Shown: positions 19,321 to 28,072 of the stretch, piece by piece
How positions within the stretch are numbered: position 1 is the stretch's first letter
Layout: each line of letters begins with the position of its first letter
Source: Salipaludibacillus sp. LMS25
Lineage (GTDB): Bacteria > Bacillota > Bacilli > Bacillales > Salisediminibacteriaceae
Direction of reading: 5' to 3'
Assembly (NCBI RefSeq): GCF_024362805.1
Contig: NZ_CP093299.1
Coordinates: forward strand, 4,434,001-4,498,000
Length of the DNA: 64,000 nt
Translations under genes and position numbers: made by a program
Notes under the pieces: model-generated
Told to the model about the DNA's origin: nothing
Database searches by the model: none
Seen by the model: only the letters and a program-made list of their open reading frames with translations

Positions 19321-19430
19321 ATAAAGCTAAGCTTCAATCAGTGGGAGTTTTCCTTCATCCCCCACCTAAACTTGTCGACCTTCTTAAGTTTTGAGGTGGG
19401 GGTTTTACTGCCCCTTAAGAGTGGGATAAA
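19321..19430 (+). repeat. repeat A, 110-bp form
   Basis: Identical in plan to 1140-1249: the first stem's right arm and the following about 50 bp are deleted between ATCCCCCAC direct repeats. It begins 15 bp beyond the sspP stop. Confidence 0.85.
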
Positions 19431-19721
19431 AAAGATGAAAACATTACCAATTATATTTCTTTCTGTGTTTGGTTATGATAATTAGTGAAGAGGGTTACAG
19501 ACTTTCTTCACGAGAGTGACTGAAGTTACGGGTTTCGTTTGCAATGTATATGTACTTGAGGGGTGGTTCGCTTGAACAACGTTTAAGAAGGACAATCAGG
19601 CAAGGACATGTCATTAACGAAAAAATGAGGTGTTGACGAAAGTTAAACATCGATTTGACCCCATTTAACGACTGTTCACTCAATGAAAAAGGTGGCCTGT
19701 ATAGGCCGCCTTTTTCCCTTT
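19431..19721. other. gap with no supported gene; terminator-like stem at its end
   Basis: No convincing gene. Near 19685-19711 there is a stem AAAAAGGTGGCC / GGCCGCCTTTTT (one mismatch) with T and A tails on both sides, terminator-like in either direction. It directly abuts the type B repeat at 19722. Confidence 0.45.
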
Positions 19722-19880
19722 ATAAAACGAACCTTTAATCAGTGGATGTTTTCGCTCTTCTCCCACTGATTGGTAGTTGAGTCAATCAGGACATTAGCGA
19801 CCGTTAGCTCCTGCCTAAATGGCGTTACCTCTCCTCTCTATTTTGAGCCGGGAGGTTTACGGACGCTTATCTGTGATAAA
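19722..19880 (+). repeat. repeat B, full length
   Basis: 159 bp, a good reference copy. Starts ATAAAACGAACC, left stem arms around AATCAGTGG and CCCACTGATTGG, right stem CCGTTAGCTCC with GGGAGGTTTACGG, ends CTTATCTGTGATAAA. Confidence 0.88.
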
Positions 19881-19882
19881 CG

Positions 19883-20017
19883 TTATTCGCCCTTCCCGAA
19901 CTTGTCCCGCTCTCGTTTAATTTCTTGCTGGGCGCAACAATCTTTTACAAGTCCTGACACATAAATAGCAATGCCTATACCTACTCCGATTCCAAGTCCT
20001 TTTAATAATGGCTTCAA
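19883..20017 (-). CDS. small membrane protein
   Basis: 44 residues, too short for usual ORF calling. One glycine-rich membrane segment (GLGIGVGIGIAIYVSGLV), then a CC pair and a charged tail ending KRERDKFGKGE. Start TTG after GGAGGGAGGTAGCGGT. Unrecognised; similar tiny one-segment proteins are common in Bacillaceae. Its stop lies two bases from the end of the B repeat at 19722-19880. Confidence 0.5.
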   Translation of the reverse strand: MKPLLKGLGIGVGIGIAIYVSGLVKDCCAQQEIKRERDKFGKGE

Positions 20018-20186
20018 ACCGCTACCTCCCTCCTTCTTTTGTCACTTTTAATTATACCTAAATCCTTTTCGAATTAGTTTATTTATCACTATTTCTTAAA
20101 CCTGTTAATAATGTATATGGTAAGTTAATGATACAAATTGATTTGTTGTGACGCCCTTCGTGGAAAAATAGCCTCTCATTTCACGG

Positions 20187-20237
20187 ATAAAACGCCCCTC
20201 AATCAGTGGGAGCTTATGGACGATTATCTGTGATAAA
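20187..20237 (+). repeat. repeat B, 51-bp form
   Basis: ATAAAACGCCCCTCAATCAG joined to GGACGATTATCTGTGATAAA. Only the two ends of a B element remain. Matches the inverted short copy at 43722. Confidence 0.75.
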
Positions 20238-20289
20238 AGGTATGCAAATTAAAATAAAGAAAGAAGTACCATCTTGGCAGAACTATTCT

Positions 20290-20574
20290 TTAAACTTGAC
20301 GTAAGATGTCTTGAAATTCATCTTCCTCTTCATTGACAAACCCGGTAAAGATAATGTCCTCAATATCACTATGGTTAAAAACATAGGAGTGTTCTGGATT
20401 CACATAACCTTCCGGGTAAGGCACGCCAATATAATCATACATCGTTAAATCATCAGATTCTTTCTCCACATCTTCTTCTGTCACAAGAAGTTGTTTTCTT
20501 CCGTAGACCATTAATTTTTTATTTCCGCCTTTTAATAGAACGATCGAACCATTAGGTAAAAGTGTTTCTTTCAT
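20290..20574 (-). CDS. DUF4176 domain protein
   Basis: 94 residues: LLPNGSIVLLKGGNKKLMVYGRKQ, DYIGVPYPEGYVNP and FNHSDIEDIIFTGFVNEEE are the DUF4176 pattern. These small cytoplasmic proteins accompany type VII secretion and LXG toxin loci in Bacillota; their role is not established. It is the last gene of the toxin island on the minus strand, 42 bp after the membrane gene at 20617. RBS AGAGGAAC precedes ATG. Confidence 0.8.
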   Translation of the reverse strand: MKETLLPNGSIVLLKGGNKKLMVYGRKQLLVTEEDVEKESDDLTMYDYIGVPYPEGYVNPEHSYVFNHSDIEDIIFTGFVNEEEDEFQDILRQV

Positions 20575-20616
20575 CGTATATGTTCCTCTCTTTTGGTTTA
20601 ATGGAGTGATGACGAT

Positions 20617-21369
20617 CTAGTATTCGTCTTCGTCTTCATCTTCATATTCATATTCGTCTTCATCTTCAAACTCAATAATCGATTCCTTACTAGACTGCAC
20701 GAACACGACTAGTGGTAAATTCAGTTTCATGAACGCATGCTTATAAAACATTTTAATAGATAAGTAAATTGAAAGGACTCCAAACAAGACGACTAACACG
20801 ACTAGAATGAGCTCAGCAAATGCTCCTTTCAGAAAGCCGTGATAAATAAACAACCCAATAGCAGGGCCTGCCGTGAAAATTTTCCACATCCATTTTTCTG
20901 GCTCCTTTGCCTCCACTTCACCCTCTAATGTGGATAACGTCTTGTGATAATAACGTATAAAGTAAACAATCGTTCCTAAATATAGTATTAAGACACCAAC
21001 AAAGAAGCTTATGCCCTCAACTCCTGCTACAAAATAAGCGAATTTATGTGAGATGAGAAGGAGACCGAAAGCATAACTTGCAAATAAAAAGGCCGTAAAC
21101 AACACCACTTCTAATTGTGTCTTTTGCGGATTTCTAACCATTAACAAAAGCGCCCACACATTTATTATAATCATCACTGGAGCAGCAATGACAATATAGG
21201 AATTCATGAAAGGATCAGCAACTAGTAAAAGTCCCCCAGCCACATTCATAACAATAAACACAAAAGAAAATATTAACCATTTCATTCCCTTAGAATCCAT
21301 TGAGAATAAGTGTTGCCTCATGTCATCTGGCAATGTATTTATATCTGTTTGTTCATCTAATTTTATCAT
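20617..21369 (-). CDS. polytopic membrane protein, probable LXG-toxin immunity (paralogue 1)
   Basis: 250 residues with about six membrane segments and an unusual C-terminal run of Asp/Glu/Tyr (about the last 16 residues). It shares layout and short stretches with the next gene and the broken one at 22419: an N-terminal QHL, NP-Q near 80, a WxxxTAGPAIG motif near 165, and KHAFMKLNLPLVVF at the end. I infer an immunity role because it follows an LXG toxin whose C-terminus looks membrane-active. Staphylococcal TspA is likewise paired with multi-pass membrane immunity proteins. Not proven. Confidence 0.6.
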   Translation of the reverse strand: MIKLDEQTDINTLPDDMRQHLFSMDSKGMKWLIFSFVFIVMNVAGGLLLVADPFMNSYIVIAAPVMIIINVWALLLMVRNPQKTQLEVVLFTAFLFASYAFGLLLISHKFAYFVAGVEGISFFVGVLILYLGTIVYFIRYYHKTLSTLEGEVEAKEPEKWMWKIFTAGPAIGLFIYHGFLKGAFAELILVVLVVLFGVLSIYLSIKMFYKHAFMKLNLPLVVFVQSSKESIIEFEDEDEYEYEDEDEDEY

Positions 21370-21418
21370 CGATATGTCACTCCAGTTTAATAAGATATTA
21401 ATGCTGTACTCGTAACAA

Positions 21419-22141
21419 TTATTTCAATACGAGTCCTTTTTCCCGGAATTTCTTACGGTCCCGTTTAAGTGGCTTTTGGAACACCACTAAGTGCCAATTG
21501 GCCTTCATGAACAGTGCTTTGTATATAAATTTAACGGCTACATGGCTTAAAAAAAGAAAAAAACCTACAAAACAAATAAACAAGACAGACCACATTAAAA
21601 ATTCCGATTGTCTAGTAAGTGACTGGCCAATAATATACCCAATACCAGGGCCAGTAGTTAACCAACTACTGTAATAAATATAATGAGACTTTTTCTTCTT
21701 AGTTGGGTCAGCGTACTTATTTATTTGATAGAACATAAATACAAAAATACTACTTATATAAATGATATTACTCACTATAAAATAAACTGGTGAAGAAATA
21801 TTAAGATGAAAAAAAGCCGTAAACTGTAATAAGCACAAATAAATAATAACACCTAGTAAGGAAATCAACCCTACAAACCAAATGGATTCGTATTGGACCG
21901 TATAAGGATTTTTAAACAAAATTCTTAACATCCATAAGTTCATTCCAACCACTGGCACTAATAAAACATAATAAAATGCCAAAGGGAGAGGAACAGTTAT
22001 CAAATATAAAACTCCTAAATCAACTAATAACAGAGTAAAGCTGGCTACTATTATTTTAATATTATAGGTTTCTATAAAACTTAAAAAAACTAAATAATGC
22101 TGTGGAAGGTTATTCCGCTTAAAGGATGGTTTTAATTGCAT
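21419..22141 (-). CDS. polytopic membrane protein, probable LXG-toxin immunity (paralogue 2)
   Basis: About 240 residues, six hydrophobic segments. The ends FKRNNLPQHYLVFL and ALFMKANWHLVVFQKPLKRD are nearly the same as in the broken third paralogue; KNPYTVQYE and TTGPGIGYIIGQ lie between. The start is the ATG at 22141 behind AGGTGGTAATAAA, not the one at 22174. A remnant of a toxin C-terminus lies immediately upstream (22195-22370), so this gene was probably the immunity partner of that lost toxin (inference). Confidence 0.65.
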   Translation of the reverse strand: MQLKPSFKRNNLPQHYLVFLSFIETYNIKIIVASFTLLLVDLGVLYLITVPLPLAFYYVLLVPVVGMNLWMLRILFKNPYTVQYESIWFVGLISLLGVIIYLCLLQFTAFFHLNISSPVYFIVSNIIYISSIFVFMFYQINKYADPTKKKKSHYIYYSSWLTTGPGIGYIIGQSLTRQSEFLMWSVLFICFVGFFLFLSHVAVKFIYKALFMKANWHLVVFQKPLKRDRKKFREKGLVLK

Positions 22142-22194
22142 TTTATTACCACCTACTTCCCTAGTATTAACCATTCTTATTTCTTATCATTAAA

Positions 22195-22370
22195 CTAACC
22201 AGCAATAGCCCATTTACATTTTTTTGTATAAGTCACCATTTTCCGCGTAACGTCTTTAGTATGATCTGCAAGAAACTTCCCATCTATTTCCGCACTCTCA
22301 AAAGTCGTAGCAGCTAAAGAAACTCCATTGGAAATTGAAGCACGAAAGTGGCACTTCCTACAACAGCTGT
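22195..22370 (-). pseudogene. orphan C-terminal remnant of a second LXG toxin
   Basis: Read on the minus strand, this stretch encodes ISNGVSLAATTFESAEIDGK followed by FLADHTKDVTRK. It aligns with ISIGVSLAITTAFDAVKINGK-SLADHTKDGVQK at the C-terminus of the intact toxin at 23315. Upstream of that the match continues in another frame (VGSATF). No start and no N-terminal LXG part are present, so this is a decayed duplicate tail between two immunity-like genes. Confidence 0.75.
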
Positions 22371-22418
22371 TACCCCTGGAAAATTCGTTATAATTTAAAT
22401 AATGTGACTTGCCATTAT

Positions 22419-23285
22419 TATTTTATTATGAACCCTTTTTCCCGGAATTTCTTACGGTCCCGTTTAAGTGGCTTTTGGAACACCACTAAGTGCCAATTGG
22501 CCTTCATAAATAGGGCTTTATAAAAAAAATTTAGCAGCTACGTGGCTTAAAAACAAAGAAAAGAATAAGAAAATACAAAATAAAACTAACCATGTTAAAT
22601 ACTTAGAGTGTCTCATAACAGCTTGATCAATGATATAGCCTATACCCGGTCCAGCCGTTAACAGTCCGCTATGATAGATATAATCAGGTTTTCGTTTCTT
22701 AGTGATGTCAGAGTATTTATTAATTTGATATTTTAAAAACACAAAAGTAGTAATAAGAAAAATGATATTACTCGTAAATAAGAATAATACAGTTGTTAAA
22801 TTCAACATGAAATAAGCGATTCCTTGGAAAAAAATCAAATAAAGAACCGAGCCTATGACATCAATTACCCCAATAAAGCTAAACTTCAATCAGTGGGAGT
22901 TTTCCTTCATCCCCCACTGATTGTTCGTTTAACTTATGGGACCTTTAGGGGCAGTTTATCCCCCACCTAAACTTGTCGATCTTCTTAAGTTTTCAGGTGG
23001 GGGTTTTACTGCCCCTTAAGAGTGGGATAAACCAAATAAATTCATACTGAACTGTGTACGGATTCTTACATAATAGGCGGATCATCCAAATATGTGCCAC
23101 GATAACAAGAGGAAGGACGAGATAATAAACAATCAGCGGAAAAGGAAAGTAAATAAACGACTCCCAGAAAGAATTAGCGTAAATGTAACGCTTGAAAATT
23201 TAACTTTAAATGTTTCCACAAAGCCTAAAAAATTAAGAAAGTGTTTGGGAAGCTGGTTACGTTTAAGAGTAGAGTCTAACCGCAT
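22419..23285 (-). pseudogene. third immunity-like membrane gene, broken by two frameshifts and a repeat A insertion
   Basis: Begins ATG at 23285 after GGGGAGG with a reading frame parallel to paralogue 2 (LKRNQLPKHFLNFLGFVETF). A frameshift falls near the second membrane segment, after which a shifted frame reads PLIVYYLVLPLVIVAHIW and KNPYTVQYEFIW. The 159-bp A element (22873-23031) then interrupts it. Beyond the element the frame continues as FIGVIDVIGSVLYL and TAGPGIGYIIDQ. A further slip in a T-run near 22527 separates the KALFM-equivalent tail, ending EKGFIIK at 22419. It lies next to the intact LXG toxin. Confidence 0.85.
22873..23031 (+). repeat. repeat A, full length, inside a coding sequence
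   Basis: 159 bp with all stems intact. It splits the membrane gene above, in the antisense direction relative to that gene. The flanks join KNPYTVQYEF.. to ..GVIDV, so the pre-insertion sequence can be reconstructed from the paralogue. Confidence 0.9.
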
Positions 23286-23314
23286 AATCCTCCCCTTTTT
23301 TCCATACAAAATTT

Positions 23315-24745
23315 TTACTTTTTCTTCTTAAACCAACCTGCCACTGCTTTAGCTCCATTCTTTATCCCTGTTCCAACTTTTTGAACCCCATCTTTTGTAT
23401 GATCAGCAAGGGATTTTCCATTTATTTTTACAGCATCAAAAGCAGTCGTAATCGCTAAAGAAACTCCTATTGAAATTGCAGCTCCTACTACAACTGGAGC
23501 ACCGAAAGTGACACTTCCTACAGCTGCTGCTGACAGAACTGCTCCCCCTGCAATAGACAGTGCACCAATACCTACATCTACAGCCACATCCCCTATTATT
23601 TTTGAGGTGGATGCGCCATTTTCAATATTATCATTCATATTAAGCCCAGCTGTAACTGCCGTCCCAAGCCAACCTGCTTTACTACCTAACGCTTTTGCTG
23701 TACTAACTTTGGCGCTTACAAATTTACCGACTTTAGGGGCATTTTTAATTTTCATTGAATCTATAAAGCTTTTTGAGTATAACTTGGTCGTCCTTCCTTT
23801 TTTCGGGGCTCTTATTCCAGCAACTTGTGGTTTATATACGCGATACTTAATTTCCCCACTTTTCGTTTTATACGCTTTGATTGCAAAACCCTGCTTTGTT
23901 AAATTATGCGCTTCTTTATAGGATAGCCCTTCTACAACACGGTTTGTTAAATTTCCAGCTGTTAGATATTCTGTAGGATCAAAATCTAACATCTTTTCTC
24001 CAGTGCCTTCCACTGTGTCATTCACTTGCGCTTCCTCCGAAGGTGTCAGCTCCTCACCATGAATTGACGCATGTTGCTCAATACTTTCTGTCATTTGCTG
24101 ATACGCTGCGATATTTTGTAAAGACGAAGCATTAAAACTCGTAATCGAAACAGCACCGCTTTCAAACTTATCTCCTAGATCCGTCACGTAATTTTTCATT
24201 GTCGCTAACTCATCTTTGACTGTCTGCAGGGAAGCGGCTTGTGATTCATCTAAGGCATGAAGCTTCTCAACCACATCTAGTACTGATTTTTTGCCTCGAT
24301 TCACATCCTCGATAACCTCACTAGCGTCAAGTGGCTGTAATGAGACAATATCACTGATTCTGCTAATCACATCATTAACATCTGCTGTAATGGACGCCGC
24401 TGTATTAGCTACATTTGTTAACCCCTGATCCACATCATTTTGTAACACGGTCTCATTAATATAACCAGCATTATTCGGTTCAAAGGATGCAACCGCATCT
24501 TTCATTTGATCTAATGATGATGTAAATTGAGACGTGAAGTGAGTTAGATAAGTCAGGAAAGTTTGATGACAGTCGTTATAAAACGATTTAATCGCTTCTC
24601 CTCCCTGACCAGTCAGCGCATCATCAAGAGCGACAATGTCTTGAACGGCTTGCTGAAGTGTTGTAATTTTCTCTTGAAATTGGTGTACTTCTTTTTTTGT
24701 TACATCAATATCCTCATTAAGAGCTTGAATATCTAATAGTTTCAT
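23315..24745 (-). CDS. LXG-domain type VII secretion toxin
   Basis: 476 residues. The N-terminal half (about 1-215) is a long-helix LXG domain starting MKLLDIQALNEDI, the targeting part recognised by the type VII machinery. A linker (about 260-330) follows, with a basic stretch (YRVYKPQVAGIRAPKKGRTTK). The C-terminal about 120 residues are glycine- and alanine-rich and hydrophobic (VAVDVGIGALSIAGGAVLSA, GAPVVVGAAISIGVSLA) and end in KKKK. No nuclease or hydrolase motif is seen. A glycine-zipper-like C-terminus suggests membrane pore formation, as shown for some LXG effectors (inference). RBS AGGAGGATAAC. Third gene of its operon. Confidence 0.85.
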   Translation of the reverse strand: MKLLDIQALNEDIDVTKKEVHQFQEKITTLQQAVQDIVALDDALTGQGGEAIKSFYNDCHQTFLTYLTHFTSQFTSSLDQMKDAVASFEPNNAGYINETVLQNDVDQGLTNVANTAASITADVNDVISRISDIVSLQPLDASEVIEDVNRGKKSVLDVVEKLHALDESQAASLQTVKDELATMKNYVTDLGDKFESGAVSITSFNASSLQNIAAYQQMTESIEQHASIHGEELTPSEEAQVNDTVEGTGEKMLDFDPTEYLTAGNLTNRVVEGLSYKEAHNLTKQGFAIKAYKTKSGEIKYRVYKPQVAGIRAPKKGRTTKLYSKSFIDSMKIKNAPKVGKFVSAKVSTAKALGSKAGWLGTAVTAGLNMNDNIENGASTSKIIGDVAVDVGIGALSIAGGAVLSAAAVGSVTFGAPVVVGAAISIGVSLAITTAFDAVKINGKSLADHTKDGVQKVGTGIKNGAKAVAGWFKKKK

Positions 24746-24770
24746 TGTTTTGTTATCCTCCTGAAGAAAT

Positions 24771-25058
24771 CTAATAGATAGCCGTAGGCTGCATGGAAGA
24801 AGCGAGCTGCGTATCCACTTCTTTAAATGATTCCACTGCTTCTGTCGTTGATTTAGCTTGTTTTAAGATAAACGCTTGATAAGCAGTAACAAGTTCTTCA
24901 AACTCCTGCTTCATCTCTGTTAGCTCGTCAGTCATAGACAGATTGTTGTCTCCTGGGACATCGGCTGGTAAAGATATTTCAAGCGCTTGAATCGCTACCT
25001 TTAACTCAGCGATTGCCTTGTGAACTTTTTCGTCATTTAATTTGATTTCGCCGCTCAT
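24771..25058 (-). CDS. YwqI/DUF5344-type small helical protein
   Basis: 95 residues, all-helical, from KLNDEKVHKAIAELKVAIQAL to the STTEAVESFKEVDTQLA end typical of the YwqI (DUF5344, TIGR04197) family. These WXG100-like small proteins are made with LXG toxins and are thought to form the targeting complex with the LXG domain. The start overlaps the previous stop as ATGA, and the gap to the toxin is 25 bp, so translation is coupled. Confidence 0.82.
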   Translation of the reverse strand: MSGEIKLNDEKVHKAIAELKVAIQALEISLPADVPGDNNLSMTDELTEMKQEFEELVTAYQAFILKQAKSTTEAVESFKEVDTQLASSMQPTAIY

Positions 25059-25480
25059 TTTTTGTTCAACTCCTGTTGCCTCTGCTCAGTCAGCTGATTG
25101 ATGCGTGTGTTATGTGAAGAAATATTTTGTTCCAATTGAGTGACACTACTCTCAAGAGTAGATATTTTTGCCTCTATATTGGTTATGACGTTGTTTAACT
25201 GGGTTTGCGAAAGGGCGAGATACCCTCTTAGCAAGTCCCCTGATTGAAATGATTGAAATTTGCTTGCTAAGCTTCCAAACCATGTTTTCGCAGTAAGTTC
25301 AGGCATAAGACATAACTTTTTACTGCTATCAAATTCGCTGCTGTAACCATTTAAGTCACTGAGTGCCATTTTCAGACGGCTTATTTCTTCTGTTTTTTGA
25401 CTAACTTGCTGATTCATACTATAAATAGTTGACCTTAAGGACGTTATTTGGTTGTTAATTGCACAGGCATCTGTTATCAT
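25055..25480 (-). CDS. YwqH/DUF5082-type coiled-coil protein
   Basis: 141 residues, two long helices (about 10-45 and 90-140) with heptad-like repeats and a KTWFG motif between them, as in the YwqH (DUF5082) family. It is the first gene of the toxin operon, in the same order as B. subtilis ywqH-ywqI-ywqJ. Presumed chaperone or partner of the LXG toxin. Start ATG follows AGGTGAT (minus strand). Confidence 0.8.
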   Translation of the reverse strand: MITDACAINNQITSLRSTIYSMNQQVSQKTEEISRLKMALSDLNGYSSEFDSSKKLCLMPELTAKTWFGSLASKFQSFQSGDLLRGYLALSQTQLNNVITNIEAKISTLESSVTQLEQNISSHNTRINQLTEQRQQELNKK

Positions 25481-26042
25481 CGGATCACCTCATTAATTTT
25501 AAAATGTTTGTCATTTAATACGGAACAGCCGTATAAAATGATTCATATTTTGACACTCACGGCCATGTCTCTCACATTGCTAATAAATAATACCTATATA
25601 ATGATAATCTAAGTCCCGCATGGGATAAATAGGATGATAAGAGCTTTTTTTTAAAAAAAAGGGCATTAATTAAAAGCGAAACCACTCAAAAGAGTCTTTT
25701 GACCCATTACGAAAGAACTCTTCTAACCTTATAGCAAAACATTTACAACATAATTTACAATGGTAAAATTTCACTAAATAAGAAGTAGTGTATGTTAAAT
25801 ATGATAGGGTGTAGCCATACATTTATTAGCTTGGCTAAAATAACTTGCATGGAGACCCTACCTTTCAGATCGTGGCTATAATAAATACCACTACACCAAC
25901 ACATATGCTTAATAATAAGAAAAAGCAAAAGTTAGCAAAGTATATTTTTCACACATTATACTCCTTTGTACCGCTAAAACTGTTATGCCATTTTTTCAGA
26001 CTTTATACCCATAAGTAAAAAGTGCCAGACCAAGCATGAAAA
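25481..26042. other. 562-bp intergenic region with a possible structured RNA
   Basis: No gene. Between 25785 and 25894, three pairs of complementary 5-6 base blocks are interleaved (see findings). The rest is A/T-rich. Confidence 0.4.
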
Positions 26043-26067
26043 AAACCTACCCAAAATGGGCAGGTTT
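26043..26067 (-). terminator. terminator of the 3D-domain gene
   Basis: AAACCTACCC / GGGCAGGTTT stem with a 5-nt loop; followed on the minus strand by TTTTTTT. Confidence 0.8.
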
Positions 26068-26080
26068 AAAAGTTTGAATC

Positions 26081-27310
26081 TTAATTTAAAATTCTAATTT
26101 GAACGGACTGACGGCCAAATGCTAAAGCATCACTTCTACTGGACATAAAAATATCAATCTTTTGACCTGAAATATTACCGCCTGTATCTGCAGCAATAAA
26201 TGTTCCATACCCTTTGACTTCTACTCGAGAGCCCAATGGAATAACGTTTGGATCAACGGCTATTACTTTAGCATTAGGATTATCATTCAAGTTAATCCCT
26301 GTACTTGTTACACCTGAACATCCGGAGCAAGATGCTGTATAGGCAGTGGCTGAAAATGTTTGCCAACTTCCATCATTAGATGTTGAGTTGCTGTTAGAGT
26401 TTGAACGGCTTGGCGAACTAGAATTGGATTGGCTACTATTCGCTTCGGCACTTTCACTCTCTTTCTTCGCCTCTGCTGCTTCTTTTTCTTTTGCTTCTTG
26501 TTCAGCTTGACGAGCTGCCTCTTCTTCCGCACGTTTTGCCTCTTGACGTTTAACTTCGTCTTCAATACGAGTACGCACATCTGCTTCTTGAGATGCTAAG
26601 TCTAAATCCTCATCTGCAAGTTTAGCGATAAGTGCCTCTTGTTCGGCTTCGTTTTCTTTCATGTCGTCCCTTACACTTTCTACTTCTTCTTTCTGTTCGT
26701 CTAATTCATCTTGCATTTCTTCTAATTCAGTTGCTTTATTAGCAAGTGTAAGAAGCGATTCAACATGCTGTAATTGTACTTCTTCTAATTCCAACTGATT
26801 GGCTTCAAGTTGTTCGATAAAATCGTTATCTGCTTGTGCTATTTTAGAGATCGTCATGACACGACTCATAAAGTCACCAAAACTATCTGCACCTAAAATA
26901 ACTTCGATATAAGCCCCATTTCCACTACCATTTCTTTGATAAGAGCTTGCTCGATCCTTTAACAACTCAAAACGCTCATCAATATCTTCTTGTAGGCGTT
27001 CCATTTCAGCCTCAAGTTCCTCCACCTTGCTTTCGGCCTCTGAAATGTCGGCTTCTGTTTCAGCGATCATGTCCTCATTGACTTCTATCTTTTCATTAAG
27101 ATTATGAAGATGATCATTTAAACTTTCGAGGTCAGCAATCAGTTCCACTAATGCGGTCTCTGCCTCGGATAGCTCAGCTTGAACAGCTTCTCGCTCTTGT
27201 TGAATTTGCTCCTGTTCATTCTCGAGTTCCTCTGTAGCGTAGGTGCCAGTTGCAAAAAAGAATTGGCCTAACCAAGCCACTATCGCGAGTGTTATGAACT
27301 TTTTAAGCAC
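26081..27310 (-). CDS. secreted coiled-coil protein with C-terminal 3D (YocH-type) domain
   Basis: 409 residues. Signal peptide (about 1-25, cut after TYA). A long PcsB/CwlO-like coiled coil (about 28-240) is interrupted near 125-165 by a SSYQRNG...YIEVILGADSFGDFMSR segment. An Ala/Glu/Lys-rich and Ser/Asn-rich linker follows (about 240-315). The 3D domain (about 318-409) has the FSATAYTASC start and VIAVDPNVIPLGSRV...FIAADTGG...GQKIDIFM, with the Asp residues that name the domain. 3D proteins are MltA-like peptidoglycan lytic transglycosylase relatives. Starts GTG after GGGGGAAAC. Probable cell-wall remodelling enzyme. Confidence 0.87.
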   Translation of the reverse strand: MLKKFITLAIVAWLGQFFFATGTYATEELENEQEQIQQEREAVQAELSEAETALVELIADLESLNDHLHNLNEKIEVNEDMIAETEADISEAESKVEELEAEMERLQEDIDERFELLKDRASSYQRNGSGNGAYIEVILGADSFGDFMSRVMTISKIAQADNDFIEQLEANQLELEEVQLQHVESLLTLANKATELEEMQDELDEQKEEVESVRDDMKENEAEQEALIAKLADEDLDLASQEADVRTRIEDEVKRQEAKRAEEEAARQAEQEAKEKEAAEAKKESESAEANSSQSNSSSPSRSNSNSNSTSNDGSWQTFSATAYTASCSGCSGVTSTGINLNDNPNAKVIAVDPNVIPLGSRVEVKGYGTFIAADTGGNISGQKIDIFMSSRSDALAFGRQSVQIRILN

Positions 27311-28072
27311 ACAGTTTCCCCCTAAATTAAGAGTTATTCAGTTGCTTTAGTATCTGTTGCAACTTGGACAAAAGATATTATTCTTTCGTCCATCCAACAC
27401 AATAACAGAGAATCATAACAATCCTGTAATAGAAATATTATATTTCTGTATCAAAACTTCCAATTTAAACTATATATTCTTTTTTATTCAATTAAATTAG
27501 AGCGTTCATATGATATAACCAGTTCTTTTTTATTGTCCGATCTTTTCATCGAATTACGTAAGGCTAGGTTTCTAAAAGTCAATAGTTATTTTACTGCTAT
27601 GATATCTTGTATTGTTATAAGTGTTTAAAAATTAGTATCATAATCCTTTTATTTTGTATACGCCCCCATTGTCACAGGTCATTCCTTGATAAAATACATT
27701 AGCTTTCCCTTTAAAGAACTTAAACATTTCACATAAAGATAAGCTTCAATCAGTGGGGGTTTTACTGCCCCTTAAGAGTGGGATAAAACGAGAACCTAAA
27801 CTGATAACTGAGAAAAGAAGACTTGAATTTCGCATGGAAAACAAGAAGATCACTTTAAACTGACTTAATGTTCATAGATTATTTAATGAAAGAAGTCGTT
27901 ATGAAAATGCATGTGAAGATGTGTTAAGCATTAAAAATGTAATCTTTACTAGTGACAGCTTAACAACGAGAGGATGGTAAATTCTTGTGAGCTTAGTGCT
28001 TTTAAAACGAGGCATAGGAAATTAATTTCTCACATGGAACAGAATGAACGGCGACACGACTTAAGCAAGCAC
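27311..28072. other. long gap without a gene
   Basis: Contains the 55-bp A repeat at 27733. Nothing else can be supported. Confidence 0.5.
27733..27787 (+). repeat. repeat A, 55-bp form
   Basis: ATAAAGATAAGCTTCAATCAG, GTGGGGGTTTT joined to ACTGCCCCTTAAGAGTGGGATAAA. The whole middle is gone between GTGGGRGTTTT direct repeats. Confidence 0.85.

Noticed and set aside
19495..19683. 62-codon minus-strand frame
   Set aside because: No RBS or recognisable feature; interval otherwise empty.
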